NCBI RefSeq assembly: GCF_031432975.1
Contig: NZ_CP133838.1
Span: 992,001-1,056,000, forward strand
Source: Buttiauxella selenatireducens
GTDB taxonomy: Bacteria; Pseudomonadota; Gammaproteobacteria; Enterobacterales; Enterobacteriaceae
DNA: 64,000 nt
Direction: 5' to 3'
The notes beneath the pieces are model-generated. The model saw nothing but the letters and a program-made list of their open reading frames with translations, was not told the DNA's origin and did no database searches. Shown here piece by piece: positions 48,916 to 58,368 of this stretch; positions within the stretch are counted from its first letter, which is position 1; the number at the start of each line of letters is the position of its first letter. The position numbers and the translations under genes are program-made.

Positions 48916-49647
48916 GCGGCTCTTTATACCTTATTTCTGCCGTTTTTCGTACCAAAAACGCGGATAGCGATGCGCCCTTTGCCAAAGTGGGGATGAGGCT
49001 CACGCGAGTCCCGTGTATCTAATATATTCGATACTGCCGGGTTGTTATCACGTTTGGATTATTTCTTTCCACGACAGCTACCCTGCGTTTTTAAATTTGA
49101 GTTAAGTAACCCATTTGGTTTAATAAGTCATCAGAATAATCTGCTAACAAACTTGAACGATAATCAGCCATAAAGCAGGGAGGGCGATATACAATATTCC
49201 ACATCTTGCATATTTGAAATGTATATTCTCATAGAACGTGCCGCTCAATAATTCTCATTTCCATCCTGTAGCAAAATATTTTATTAAAAATGAGATCTCG
49301 GCCTTGCAATATACCGGAGAGTTTTCTTGCTTTTTCCTCTGAATGGAAATCCTCAAAAAAGCCCTGGGCTGATTCTTTTATTTTCGTTCAAAAATAAAAG
49401 AAAGAACACGGCATCAGAGATACTGGGCTGTTAAAATATCGAGTCGCTCTTCCGACCAGACAGCAGAATGATTTGTAAGGTATAGCGATTAGCATAGAAA
49501 AGTATATAAGCCTGGACTGAAGCAAAAGATCAATAAAGCAGCAAAGGGATGAAACCTGGCTGGCGTCAGTCCTCACGGGGCTGAGGTTTGTCACCTTGCT
49601 CTGGTTGATACTGTAACTTTTTTTGTTCACTGCAAATGGAAGGCACT
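48916..49647. other. 732-bp intergenic stretch without recognised genes
   Basis: The stretch between the RIO kinase and LysR genes is AT-rich and shows no ORF with a family pattern. It should contain the RIO kinase promoter at its left end and the LysR promoter at its right end. Small inverted repeats such as AGCCCTGGGCT near 49360 are visible. It marks the boundary of the methylaspartate island and may contain decayed sequence. Confidence 0.5.
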
Positions 49648-50553
49648 ATGAGAGGAAAAATACCGAAGACCGAATTGCTGGTGACGTTTGAAGTGGTGGC
49701 GCGTCACGAAAGCTATACTCGAGCAGCAGAAGAGTTGGCTTTAACACAGAGTGCTGTGTTCAGACAAGTCAACGCGTTGGAGGATTTTCTGCATACTGAA
49801 TTATTTGACCATGCAAAAAAACGTATTTATTTAAATGCTGCTGGTAAGCACTATCTGAGCATTGTTAAAGAAACGCTAAATAAACTTGAGCGTGATACTC
49901 ATTCGATAATGGCCTGGCAGCCTGCTGTACGGGCCATTGAGTTAGCAGTAAACCCCACATTAAGTACTCATTGGTTGATTCCCAATTTACGCGAGTTCAA
50001 TGAATTAAATCCCGATATTACCGTCAATATCCATTCCCTGGCCAATATCGGTGATTTTCTAAACAATGATTATGACGCCGCTATTATGCGAGAGGATTTT
50101 TGTACGCCATGGTCGGGTATGGAATATTTATTTGAAGAGGAAATTCTGCCGGTCTGTAGTCGAAGCCTGCTTTCCAGTCCTGGTCAAAAGTTATCCGTGG
50201 ATGAATTGCTTAATGAATTTCCTTTGTTGCACCAAAGTACGCGTACCACCGGTTGGCAAGAATGGTTTGCGCTCTCAGATGTGAGCAGCCCACTGGTAAA
50301 TAAAGGCCCACGCTTTGACTTACTCTCTATGCTAATTGCTGCGGTACGATCCAATCTGGGAACTGCATTATTACCTCGTTTTGCCATTCAGCGCGATTTG
50401 GACAGTGGTGCGATGGTTATTCCTTGTGACGTTCCTATTCGCACCGGGAACCGCTTTATTTTGACCTGGCAGGCAGAAAAAGCCGTTCCCTTGCATTTAC
50501 AAACTCTTCGCACCTGGTTAATGGAAAAATCGCTGATCTCCCAGCTCACCTGA
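49648..50553 (+). CDS. LysR-family transcriptional regulator
   Basis: A 301-residue LysR protein of the GcvA-like subgroup. The helix-turn-helix is at about 8-62 (TFEVVARHESYTRAAEELALTQSAVFRQVNALED), and the effector-binding domain spans about 90-298. The start at 49648 (MRGKIPKTELL) has GGAAGG five bases upstream; an in-frame ATG four codons earlier lies in that site. It converges with cobO and lies at the edge of the methylaspartate cluster, so it is the likely regulator of fumD-glm genes. That target is inferred. Confidence 0.87.
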   Translation: MRGKIPKTELLVTFEVVARHESYTRAAEELALTQSAVFRQVNALEDFLHTELFDHAKKRIYLNAAGKHYLSIVKETLNKLERDTHSIMAWQPAVRAIELAVNPTLSTHWLIPNLREFNELNPDITVNIHSLANIGDFLNNDYDAAIMREDFCTPWSGMEYLFEEEILPVCSRSLLSSPGQKLSVDELLNEFPLLHQSTRTTGWQEWFALSDVSSPLVNKGPRFDLLSMLIAAVRSNLGTALLPRFAIQRDLDSGAMVIPCDVPIRTGNRFILTWQAEKAVPLHLQTLRTWLMEKSLISQLT

Positions 50554-50560
50554 TTGCGAT

Positions 50561-50584
50561 GTCGCCTGGCGTTAACCAGGCGAC
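50561..50584. terminator. Bidirectional terminator between lysR and cobO
   Basis: GTCGCCTGG (50561-50569) and CCAGGCGAC (50576-50584) form a strong stem in the 36-bp gap between the convergent genes. T runs are short on both sides. Confidence 0.7.
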
Positions 50585-50589
50585 GTATC

Positions 50590-51192
50590 TTACCAGTCAA
50601 TACCAGATTGAGCCTGAATCCCGCTATCAAACGCATGTTTTACCGGCCGGATTTCACTCACGGTGTCTGCAATATCAAGCAACTGACTGTGACAACCGCG
50701 CCCGGTCACTACCACACTTTGATGAGAGGGACGATTCACTATTGATGCAATCACCTCCTGAATATCCAGATAGTGATACGCCAGCATATAAGTGAGTTCG
50801 TCGAGAACAACCAGGTCGTAGCGCGCATCCGCGAGCATGCGCTTACTTTCCTGCCAGACCGCATGAGCGGCCTGTATATCCTCTTCTCTGTTTTGCGTCT
50901 CCCAGGTAAAACCGGTGCCCATAATGTGGAATTCAACATTGTGCTGGTGCAGCGTGTTGTATTCGCCATTATCCCACTGGCCTTTAATGAATTGCGCGAC
51001 CCCGACGGTTTTGCCATGGCCGATAGCACGAGTCACGGTCCCAAAGGCTGCGGTCGATTTGCCTTTACCGTTCCCGGTAAAGACGAGCACGATACCTTTC
51101 CTTTCGGTTGCCGCCGCCACGCGACTGTCGACCCGCTCTTTTATCTTTTGCTGCCGCTGACGATGGCGCTCAGTATTGGTACGCGTTTCCAT
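50590..51192 (-). CDS. cobO: Corrinoid adenosyltransferase CobO/BtuR
   Basis: This enzyme adenosylates cob(I)alamin and so makes the coenzyme form required by glutamate mutase. The 200 residues (196 in E. coli BtuR) carry the P-loop TGNGKGKSTAAFG (39-51), the conserved TGFTWETQNRE and VVLDELTYMLAY segments, and the C-terminal RPVKHAFDSGIQAQSGIDW. Its stop faces the lysR gene, and it lies ten bases downstream of fumD, so the two are one transcript. E. coli btuR is in another location; this copy may be a second, pathway-dedicated one. Confidence 0.93.
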   Translation of the reverse strand: METRTNTERHRQRQQKIKERVDSRVAAATERKGIVLVFTGNGKGKSTAAFGTVTRAIGHGKTVGVAQFIKGQWDNGEYNTLHQHNVEFHIMGTGFTWETQNREEDIQAAHAVWQESKRMLADARYDLVVLDELTYMLAYHYLDIQEVIASIVNRPSHQSVVVTGRGCHSQLLDIADTVSEIRPVKHAFDSGIQAQSGIDW

Positions 51193-51201
51193 AAACGCTC
51201 C

Positions 51202-52854
51202 TTAATGCTTCGCAGGGCAAGATGCGCAGCTTTGCTTATTCTCAAACTGTTGGAAGAAGTTATTGCCTTTATCGTCGACCAGAACAAAAGCCGGCAAGTT
51301 TTTCACTTCCATCATCCAGACCGCTTCCATGCCCAGTTCAGGGTACTCGAGGCAGCGCAAGCTTTTCACATATTGCTGTGCCAGTAATGCCGCAGCGCCG
51401 CCGATACTCCCAAGATTAAATCCACCGTGTTTGTGGCAGGCATCGGTCACTTGCTGACTCCGATTTCCTTTTGAGAGCATGATCAAGCTGCCACCTGCTG
51501 CCTGGAACTGGTCAACATAACCGTCCATGCGTCCGCCAGTGGTTGGCCCGAGTGAACCGCACGCCTGGTTGTCAGGAGTTTTGGCCGGGCCTGCGTAATA
51601 GACGATATGGTTTTTCATGTAGTCCGGCATCGGCTCACCCTTATCGAGCCGGGCTTTGATTTCTGCATGGGCAATGTCGCGGGCGACCACGATAGGGCCA
51701 TTTAACGATACGCGTGTGCCGATAGGCAGCGCTGACAGGTCGTCCAGGATCGTCTTCAGTGGGCGATTAAGGTCGAGTTGAACCGTCTGGGCGCTATTCT
51801 CTGTACGCTGAGAATCGGGGATAAATTTACCCGGATTGTGTTCGAGTTTTTCCAGCCAGATACCCTGTTTATTAATCTTGCCTTTAATGTTGCGGTCAGC
51901 AGAGCAGGAGAGGGCCATCGCTATCGGGCACGAGCCGCCATGGCGTGGCAGGCGGATCACTCGGATATCATGGGCGAAGTATTTGCCACCAAACTGTGCG
52001 CCGATACCAAATTCGCGGCTGGCATTAAGTAACGCGGTTTCAAGTGCCGTGTCGCGGAATGCCTGGCCCAGTTCGTTACCCTCGGTTGGCAGGTTGTCAT
52101 AATATTTTGTCGACGCCAGTTTAGCGACTTTCAGCGCCTGATCGGCCGACAGTCCACCCACCACAAACGCGATATGGTAAGGAGGGCAGGCAGCAGTACC
52201 CAGCGACTTCATTTTTTCAATCAGGTAAGCGGTTAGCTTTTCAGGCTGAAGAAGCGATTTGGTTTCCTGGAACAAGGCCGCTTTGTTGGCGGAGCCGCCC
52301 CCTTTGTTGACGAACAGGAAGCGATATTCGTTGCCCGGCGTCGCGCTGATATCAATTTGTGCCGGCAGGTTGGTCTGCGTGTTCACCTCGGTGTACATGT
52401 CCAACGGCGCATTCTGCGAGTAACGGAGATTATTTTCCTGGAAAGTGGTGTAGATGCCCTTACTTAAGGCTTCGGCATCATCGCATCCCGTCCAGATGTG
52501 CTGACCTTTAGACGCCACAATGGTTGCCGTCCCGGTATCCTGGCAATTGGGCAGCACGCCTTTTGCCGACACTTCCGCGTTGCGTAACAGTTGTAGCGCA
52601 ACGTATTTGTCATTATCACTGGCCTGTGGGTCGTGCAGGATGCTGGCAACTTGTTTGAGATGCGTAGCACGCAGGAAAAACGACGCTTCATAAAAAGCAT
52701 GCTGAGCCAGTAACGTTAAGGCCTCAGGGGCAACTTTGATGACCTCTTCACCGTCCAGTTCTGTCACGGTAATGTGTTGGTCGCTGAGCAATGCGTATTC
52801 CGTACTATCTTTGCTTTGAAAAAACGGATCCTGCCAGGCAAATGGTTTAGACAT
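51202..52854 (-). CDS. fumD: Class I fumarate hydratase, probable mesaconase (FumD-like)
   Basis: A 550-residue [4Fe-4S] hydro-lyase of the FumA/FumB class. Cluster Cys residues lie in [22 protein letters not shown] and [26 protein letters not shown] forms the C-terminal active-site part. E. coli class I fumarases also hydrate mesaconate, and E. coli O157:H7 FumD belongs to a glutamate mutase/methylaspartate cluster of similar content. By context the job here is mesaconate to citramalate. FumA or FumB cannot be excluded by sequence alone. A terminator-like hairpin separates it from the glutaminase gene. Confidence 0.82.
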   Translation of the reverse strand: MSKPFAWQDPFFQSKDSTEYALLSDQHITVTELDGEEVIKVAPEALTLLAQHAFYEASFFLRATHLKQVASILHDPQASDNDKYVALQLLRNAEVSAKGVLPNCQDTGTATIVASKGQHIWTGCDDAEALSKGIYTTFQENNLRYSQNAPLDMYTEVNTQTNLPAQIDISATPGNEYRFLFVNKGGGSANKAALFQETKSLLQPEKLTAYLIEKMKSLGTAACPPYHIAFVVGGLSADQALKVAKLASTKYYDNLPTEGNELGQAFRDTALETALLNASREFGIGAQFGGKYFAHDIRVIRLPRHGGSCPIAMALSCSADRNIKGKINKQGIWLEKLEHNPGKFIPDSQRTENSAQTVQLDLNRPLKTILDDLSALPIGTRVSLNGPIVVARDIAHAEIKARLDKGEPMPDYMKNHIVYYAGPAKTPDNQACGSLGPTTGGRMDGYVDQFQAAGGSLIMLSKGNRSQQVTDACHKHGGFNLGSIGGAAALLAQQYVKSLRCLEYPELGMEAVWMMEVKNLPAFVLVDDKGNNFFQQFENKQSCASCPAKH

Positions 52855-52883
52855 GTCGACTTCTCACTTATCATTCATTAATG

Positions 52884-52909
52884 AAAGGGCATCTGTCTGG
52901 ATGCCCTTT
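52884..52909 (-). terminator. Terminator between glutaminase and fumD
   Basis: AAAGGGCAT (52884-52892) and ATGCCCTTT (52901-52909) form a stem with C/G extension. On the minus strand it follows the glutaminase stop and ends in TTTCATTAATG. fumD therefore probably has its own promoter or depends on read-through. Confidence 0.7.
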
Positions 52910-52918
52910 TCCTGGGAC

Positions 52919-53920
52919 TTATTTTGCTAAAAAGAGATTAGACCGTGTCGCTTGCGCAACATATTCAATGGTTTGCTGGGCGCGCACGCTGTTACCTGCG
53001 GAATCCAGCGGCGGAGAGTACACGGCGATGGCATATTCCCCTGGAACCACGGCGACCATGCCGCCACCCACACCGCTTTTCGCCGGAATACCGACGGTAT
53101 AAAGCCATTTGCCGCTGCCGTCATACAGCCCGGCAATAGCCATTTCCGCCAACACTTGCGGAACATATTTTTCGTTTAACAGCTGCTTTCCGTTGTAAGG
53201 CGATTTGCCTTTATTGGCGAGGACGGCCCCCATTTTGGCGAGCTGTTCGACGGTGACATCGACGGAACACTGGCGGGTATAAATTTCAACGGCTTCGCGT
53301 GTATCGCCATAGAAACTGTTATAGGAGTCCATTAATTGCGCCAGTGCCTGGTTGTGCTGGTTGGTCTCCATTTCTGATTTGAATACCGGTTCGTTGACGG
53401 TTAACGAAGCATCCGCCCACGCGTTCAGGTTGTTGAGAATTTTGTTCCAGCGGTCGGTTTTATCTTTTGCTTCAATCAGGCTCACGGTGCTCATCGCACC
53501 CGCATTCACCAGCGGGTTCTCCGGCGCGCCTTTTGTCAGCTCCACGGCTAAACCTGAGTTGAACGGCAGCCCGGTGGCATTGGCACCGAGTTTATCCAGA
53601 ACCTCTTGTGGCCCGTGTTGTTCCATGGCGAGCGCCATCGTAAATACCTTGCTCAGGGACTCCATGGGGAAGGCTTTTTTAACATCACCGACCTGGTAAA
53701 TTTTGCCGTCCACCGTGGCGATGGTGATGGCAAAATTTTGTGGACTGTAGGTGGCAAGTGCTGGGATATAGTCAGCGACTTTTCCGTCGTTATTGTTTTT
53801 ATATTTTTGATGCGCCTGCGTGATGAGTGCGGTGTAATCTGGCGCGGATTGCGCAAGTGTTGTGGCGCTGAATAAGAAACTGATCGATAACACACTTGCT
53901 GCTAATAGTTTTATTTTCAC
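52919..53920 (-). CDS. Exported class A glutaminase
   Basis: A 333-residue glutaminase with a Sec signal peptide (KIKLLAASVLSISFLFSATTLAQSA), so it hydrolyses glutamine to glutamate and ammonia in the periplasm. The beta-lactamase-like S-x-x-K is in PMESLSKVFTMAL, and the conserved NAGAMSTVSLI, YNSFYGDTREAVEIYTRQCSV (in part) and KSGVGGGMVAVVPG blocks are present. Cytoplasmic E. coli YbaS and YneH lack a signal. The GTG at 53920 is chosen because AGGG lies eight bases upstream and the signal then has a normal length; the frame is open to 53959. It supplies the symporter gene next to it. Confidence 0.88.
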   Translation of the reverse strand: MKIKLLAASVLSISFLFSATTLAQSAPDYTALITQAHQKYKNNNDGKVADYIPALATYSPQNFAITIATVDGKIYQVGDVKKAFPMESLSKVFTMALAMEQHGPQEVLDKLGANATGLPFNSGLAVELTKGAPENPLVNAGAMSTVSLIEAKDKTDRWNKILNNLNAWADASLTVNEPVFKSEMETNQHNQALAQLMDSYNSFYGDTREAVEIYTRQCSVDVTVEQLAKMGAVLANKGKSPYNGKQLLNEKYVPQVLAEMAIAGLYDGSGKWLYTVGIPAKSGVGGGMVAVVPGEYAIAVYSPPLDSAGNSVRAQQTIEYVAQATRSNLFLAK

Positions 53921-53949
53921 GTTGTAGCCCTGTGTTGTTGTGGTAAAAA

Positions 53950-53975
53950 AGGCCGACAAACGTCGGCCTCAAATA
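53950..53975 (-). terminator. Terminator after the symporter gene
   Basis: AGGCCGAC (53950-53957) pairs with GTCGGCCT (53962-53969) over four bases; on the minus strand the stem is followed by TTTTTTACC. It ends the glmSLE-mal-symporter transcript before the glutaminase gene. Confidence 0.88.
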
Positions 53976-53978
53976 GCA

Positions 53979-55277
53979 TTAAACGGTCGCTTCAGTTACT
54001 GCCGGGCGTTCGGTGCCAGGGGTTTTGGTCGGAGCGGCACCACGGCAACCTTCACCGAAGTGTTCACCTTCCCAACGGCCAACAATGGCTGCACCCATCG
54101 CGTTACTCATCACGTTGGTTGCTGAACGGCCCATGTCGAGGAACGGATCGACACCCATCAACAGAATCAATCCTGCTTCTGGAATATTGAACTGGTTGAG
54201 CGTGGCGGCGATAACCACCATTGACGCACGGGGTACACCGGCCATGCCTTTAGAGGTCAACATCAGGATCAACAGCATGGTGATCTGCTCGCCCATGCTC
54301 AGTTCAATGTTGCAAGCCTGCGCAATGAATACCGTGGCGAAAGAGCAGTAAGCCATTGAGCCGACGAGGTTAAAGGAGTAGCCGATTGGCAGCACGAAAC
54401 TGGCAATCTTTGAGGAAACGCCAAACGTCTCCAGTTTATTCAGCGTGCCAGGGAATGCCGCTTCGGAGCTGGAGGTGGTGAAAGCCAGAAGGGCAGGTTC
54501 GAGGATCATTTTGGTCAGACGACCAATACACGGCCCGACGAGCATGGTGGAGAGGCCAATCAGAATGGCCCAGAGCATCCCCAGAGTCAGGTAGAACTCA
54601 CCCATGAAGATCCCTGCGCTGACCATCACACCCAAACCACGTTCGGCGATAAGACCAGAGATAGCAGCGAAAACGGTCAGTGGTGCAAACAGCATCACAT
54701 AGCCCGTCAGCTTCAGCATCACGTGTACCAGAGAATCGAGCACTTTCACGATAGGTTCGGCTTTTTCCCCAATTGCCGCCAGGCTGCAGCCGAGGAAAAT
54801 AGAGAACACCACAATTTGCAGAATTTCATTGCGCGCCATCGCATCGACAATACTGGTTGGCACGGCGTGTGAAATAAAGACTTTCAGCGTGAACGGTTCA
54901 GATTTAACAGCTGACAACGCGCCGACATCGTGAGGCACAAAGTTAATACCCGCACCCGGTTGGAAGATATTAACAATCACCAGACCCAGAGCAATGGACA
55001 GCAGAGAGGCGCAAATAAAGAGGAAGAACGTTTTCGAGAATATACGACCCAGGGTTTTAGCATCGCCCATTTTGGCAATACCAACAACCAGGGTAGATAT
55101 TACCAATGGCGCGATAATCATTTTCACCATACGTAAGAATATGGTGGTGAAAATGGAAATATCTCCTGCATACGATTTTGCTGTATCTGCCGATGCCATA
55201 TTATTAATGACCACACCCGTAATCATGCCTAATATCAGGCCTAGTATGATCATTTTTGTTAAACTAATTTTCTTCAT
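53979..55277 (-). CDS. Dicarboxylate/amino acid:cation symporter (DAACS), probable glutamate uptake
   Basis: A 432-residue inner-membrane carrier of the GltP/DctA family with eight helices and two re-entrant loops. HP1 reads TTSSSEAAFPGTLNKLE and the last helix MGVDPFLDMGRSATNVMSNAMGAAIVGRW. The cation-binding motif, usually NMDGT or NLDGS, reads NLVGS, so an Asp is replaced by Val. The C-terminal tail (about 400-432) is long and polar. Placed between the glutaminase and the mutase operon, it is expected to import glutamate or a product such as mesaconate. Confidence 0.88.
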   Translation of the reverse strand: MKKISLTKMIILGLILGMITGVVINNMASADTAKSYAGDISIFTTIFLRMVKMIIAPLVISTLVVGIAKMGDAKTLGRIFSKTFFLFICASLLSIALGLVIVNIFQPGAGINFVPHDVGALSAVKSEPFTLKVFISHAVPTSIVDAMARNEILQIVVFSIFLGCSLAAIGEKAEPIVKVLDSLVHVMLKLTGYVMLFAPLTVFAAISGLIAERGLGVMVSAGIFMGEFYLTLGMLWAILIGLSTMLVGPCIGRLTKMILEPALLAFTTSSSEAAFPGTLNKLETFGVSSKIASFVLPIGYSFNLVGSMAYCSFATVFIAQACNIELSMGEQITMLLILMLTSKGMAGVPRASMVVIAATLNQFNIPEAGLILLMGVDPFLDMGRSATNVMSNAMGAAIVGRWEGEHFGEGCRGAAPTKTPGTERPAVTEATV

Positions 55278-55438
55278 GTTTACTCCATCGGATAATGGTT
55301 GGGTATTAAGGTGTAGGGCGGCGTGTACCCCGCTTCACTCAAGGCACACACCTGTTTATGACCAACCGCATGAATAATGTGGCGTGCTGGGATACAGCAA
55401 TATCCCGCACACCGATTGATGTTGTTGTATTATTATTA

Positions 55439-55756
55439 CTACAGGTCTAACTCAATACTTAATAAAGGTGCATGTTGCTGAGCACCATAAACATCATTGT
55501 CACCTACGCTTCCTGAAATAATATCGCGTGGCATGACAATCTTTACCGCGTTAGCGGGATCAAACCAGACAATGCGGTGAATAATTTCAGGCTCGACGTG
55601 ATATAAACCGGCAATAAGCTGTGGTGTTAATTGCTCAGATGCTTTTACTCGCTGATAGTCTTCCCGGGTTTTAAATAAAATATCTAATACCAGTTCGTAC
55701 GGTCCGGCGTTTTTGGAACGAATGACCTGCGCCAATGAGCAAATGGACTGTTTCAT
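55439..55756 (-). CDS. DUF4387 protein
   Basis: A 105-residue soluble protein with the DUF4387 pattern: LAQVIRSKNAGPYELVLDILF at the start (about 7-27) and the FDPANAVKIVMPRDIISGSVGDNDVYGAQQHAPL block (about 65-98, in part). DUF4387 often accompanies DUF1446 proteins or is fused to them. Its start overlaps the DUF1446 stop by ATGA. Function unknown; the tight coupling suggests a small subunit of one enzyme. The 161-bp gap to the symporter contains a GGGATA/TATCCC hairpin. Confidence 0.85.
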   Translation of the reverse strand: MKQSICSLAQVIRSKNAGPYELVLDILFKTREDYQRVKASEQLTPQLIAGLYHVEPEIIHRIVWFDPANAVKIVMPRDIISGSVGDNDVYGAQQHAPLLSIELDL

Positions 55757-57123
55757 GCCTGAACTCCTTCTGGCGTCACCTGTTCAATGGAGAAATCAAA
55801 ACGTAGGTCGTCGTTTGCCTCTATCAGGTGATAGATAGAGAACTCATACACTGGCCCTGCCTGAATGTCGGATGGCGAGAACGGGAACGCGAGGTTACCG
55901 GCGGTCGCAATTCGGTTTTCATAGCCGTAGTGCAGCAGGGTTGAGCGCACCAGCGAACAGACGCTGTTGGCGATATCCTGCGTCGGAGCGACCACGTCCA
56001 ACAAGATCCCCAGTTCATGTCCGGCTGTTTGCATCGGTTCATGGATACCCATGACGCCGTTTTTGCCATACAGATGGAAAGTGATGCGGATACTGTCGTC
56101 ATTGAGCGAGAGGTTGCTCGCTACGCTGGCTTTGACCTCTTCAAGAATGGTATCAATGCCGGCGATCATGATCGGATCGCGTGTCCCGGCAATGGTCAGG
56201 CAACGGAAACCGACCTGACGCGCCCCTTCCAGTTTCAGCGCATAAGGCGTTTCTTCGTGGCGTGAACCGCTGACGTAAACCTCTCCGTCGTTAACGGCCT
56301 TGAAGCTACAGCCTTTCAGATTCAGCACGCCGCCCGGTCCTGGCAGGAAGTACGGATCGGACTTCTCATACAGCGTGTGTGCCGCAGCGGATGTTTCGGT
56401 AAATTTGCGCTTAGGATTGAATGTCTTCAGCGTAAAGCCGTGTTCATCAATGATGCCCATGGCGCAGTCCGAACCAGAACCTGGCGTCGCGGCAATGGCC
56501 GCACATTCGAGGATCTTCCCGCAGTGCAGCGCCAGCCCTTCATCAAAGCCTTTCATGATCGGCAGCGCGGCGAAACAGGCTGGATCGTAAGCACGTCCTC
56601 CTAACACCACCTGCGCACCGGCTTCCAGCGCACGCTGGAAAGGTTCGATGCCCATTTGCGCGACGATGTAAGTACTCTCTTCAATCGCTTCGTGGGTCAG
56701 TTCAGGGACAAAATCCAGTGCGGTGATCGCGCCGTTATCCAGTGCCTGATGAACCGTGGCTTTGTCGACATCTGACGGGATCAACGCCATGGAGAAACTT
56801 AAATTCTCTTCCTGCGCAATCTCGAGGATTATCTGGCGACACCATTCCAGGTGCGGTGCAGCACCTGAACCTCCGGCAGTACCAATGACGACCGGAATGT
56901 TGTTTTTAACACCCGCGGTGATCATATAGCGCAGATCGCGTTTGACGCCCGCCCGATCGGTAAAGGGTTTACCTGCCCCGAGGTAGTGGGGACCAGGATC
57001 GGAGGAACCCGCGTCAACAGCAATCAGATCCGGTGACTCTTCCATGGCTTTACGAAAACTCTCTTCCGGGAAGCCATAACCCAGGATAGCCGTCGGTGAC
57101 AAGATCTTAAATGTGCGTGCCAT
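55753..57123 (-). CDS. DUF1446 / AtuA-family protein
   Basis: A 456-residue soluble protein related to AtuA of acyclic terpene utilisation. Visible features are VDAGSSDPGPHYLGAG (about 36-51), a glycine-rich GTAGGSGAAPHLEWCRQI (about 79-96), LGGRAYDPACFAALP and TPGSGSDCAMGIIDE. No catalytic activity is firmly assigned to the family in my knowledge. It sits three bases after methylaspartate ammonia-lyase and overlaps DUF4387. It is therefore a prime candidate for a later step of the pathway, such as handling citramalate. Confidence 0.85.
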   Translation of the reverse strand: MARTFKILSPTAILGYGFPEESFRKAMEESPDLIAVDAGSSDPGPHYLGAGKPFTDRAGVKRDLRYMITAGVKNNIPVVIGTAGGSGAAPHLEWCRQIILEIAQEENLSFSMALIPSDVDKATVHQALDNGAITALDFVPELTHEAIEESTYIVAQMGIEPFQRALEAGAQVVLGGRAYDPACFAALPIMKGFDEGLALHCGKILECAAIAATPGSGSDCAMGIIDEHGFTLKTFNPKRKFTETSAAAHTLYEKSDPYFLPGPGGVLNLKGCSFKAVNDGEVYVSGSRHEETPYALKLEGARQVGFRCLTIAGTRDPIMIAGIDTILEEVKASVASNLSLNDDSIRITFHLYGKNGVMGIHEPMQTAGHELGILLDVVAPTQDIANSVCSLVRSTLLHYGYENRIATAGNLAFPFSPSDIQAGPVYEFSIYHLIEANDDLRFDFSIEQVTPEGVQA

Positions 57124-57126
57124 TTC

Positions 57127-58368
57127 TCAATCCTTTGTCTGCAGGAGCGCAATAGTGCGGTTCATTTCGTTGAACACAATATTGAGACCTTCATCAAAGC
57201 CCATACCTGGCTTTATCAACATGCGCATTGGACGCGCGGCCAGTGCCACGTGAACACAGGTGCGAGCACTGATCTCGGTTTCGTTACAGGTACCGCCTTG
57301 ATAGGCTTCCATTCCGTGTTTATTGCAATACAGCACGGCGTCAACGATGTTATGAATTCCCCCGAGATCCGGCGTTTTGATCTGCACCATGTGGCAACTG
57401 CCCGCGTCGGTGAAATCAACGATATCCTGGTAGGTATTACACCATTCGTCGGCGACGATCTTCACACCGGAACCCAGACGGGTCAGCTCGTTGGTAATGG
57501 CGGTCAGCATGAGGATCTGATCCGGTTTGTTACCGGCATCAACAGGGCCTTCAATGTACAGCGGCAGACCCTGGGCTTCTTTCTCAAGGCTGGCGATGTA
57601 CTCGGCGCAACGCACCGGATCCATATCGAAAATCAGACCGATGGTGCCGTACACGTCGATATGCAGTGTCGGCTGATAGCTCTTGCTGGTGCGCAGCTTC
57701 AGAATGCGGTCAGACAACCAGCGCACGTATTCGCGCAGTTTTTCGCCATGGAAGCCCAGCTTCTCCTCCACGTTGTTGATCAGCGCATGCGGCAAGACAT
57801 CCACACCTTTCAGGATCATTTTATCGACAGCGATATAGCGGTCATCCCCGCTCTGGCCGAATAATGGAATCGCTTCCGGGACACATGGCAACTGCCATTC
57901 GTTACAGACCACTTCCGCTTTGATACAGCCTGTAGCCAGCGCAGTGGCATCGAGCAGCGCCTGAGAAAGACCATAACGAACGGCGGTATGAAGCAGATGC
58001 CCGTCGATCATCAATGTGTCGAAAAAGCGCGCATTCGGCAGGAACGCGTCGACATCACGGCCTTCCAGCAACGGTTTGATATGGTCGTTGAGGAACGGAA
58101 TAAAGTTTTCCGCAAGGAACAGCGGATCGCGGCCGCCAGCCCCTGAATATTGCACCGCTGCACAGTCACCGACAGCAACCGCCCCATTTTCCAGAATCAG
58201 CTGTACCGAAACGCATTCCCCCGCCTGACGCACGGCTGTGAAACCCGGTGTGACGGGTTTGCCGGTATAAATGAAGCCGTCGTGACCGGCACCATCTTTA
58301 ATGGCCTGTTGATCGTCAAAATAAAATGAGGAGTAGCCTGCGGTGAAAAGCGCTTGTTTAATTTTCAT
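57127..58368 (-). CDS. mal: Methylaspartate ammonia-lyase
   Basis: The enzyme removes ammonia from (2S,3S)-3-methylaspartate to give mesaconate. The 413 residues closely resemble the Citrobacter amalonaticus enzyme (MKIKQALFTAGYSSFYFDDQ start). It has the enolase fold: metal ligands in LHIDVYGTIGLIFDMDP, YIEGPVDAGN and KIVADEWCN, and the catalytic Lys (about 331) in MVQIKTPDLGGIHN. ATG at 58368 is used; another ATG lies immediately before it at 58371. It overlaps the glmE stop. Confidence 0.96.
   Translation of the reverse strand: MKIKQALFTAGYSSFYFDDQQAIKDGAGHDGFIYTGKPVTPGFTAVRQAGECVSVQLILENGAVAVGDCAAVQYSGAGGRDPLFLAENFIPFLNDHIKPLLEGRDVDAFLPNARFFDTLMIDGHLLHTAVRYGLSQALLDATALATGCIKAEVVCNEWQLPCVPEAIPLFGQSGDDRYIAVDKMILKGVDVLPHALINNVEEKLGFHGEKLREYVRWLSDRILKLRTSKSYQPTLHIDVYGTIGLIFDMDPVRCAEYIASLEKEAQGLPLYIEGPVDAGNKPDQILMLTAITNELTRLGSGVKIVADEWCNTYQDIVDFTDAGSCHMVQIKTPDLGGIHNIVDAVLYCNKHGMEAYQGGTCNETEISARTCVHVALAARPMRMLIKPGMGFDEGLNIVFNEMNRTIALLQTKD

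Noticed and set aside
49388-49630. 80-codon minus-strand ORF before the LysR gene
   Set aside because: Composition is unlike a protein (Ser/Cys/Phe-rich, no pattern) and it occupies the expected LysR promoter.
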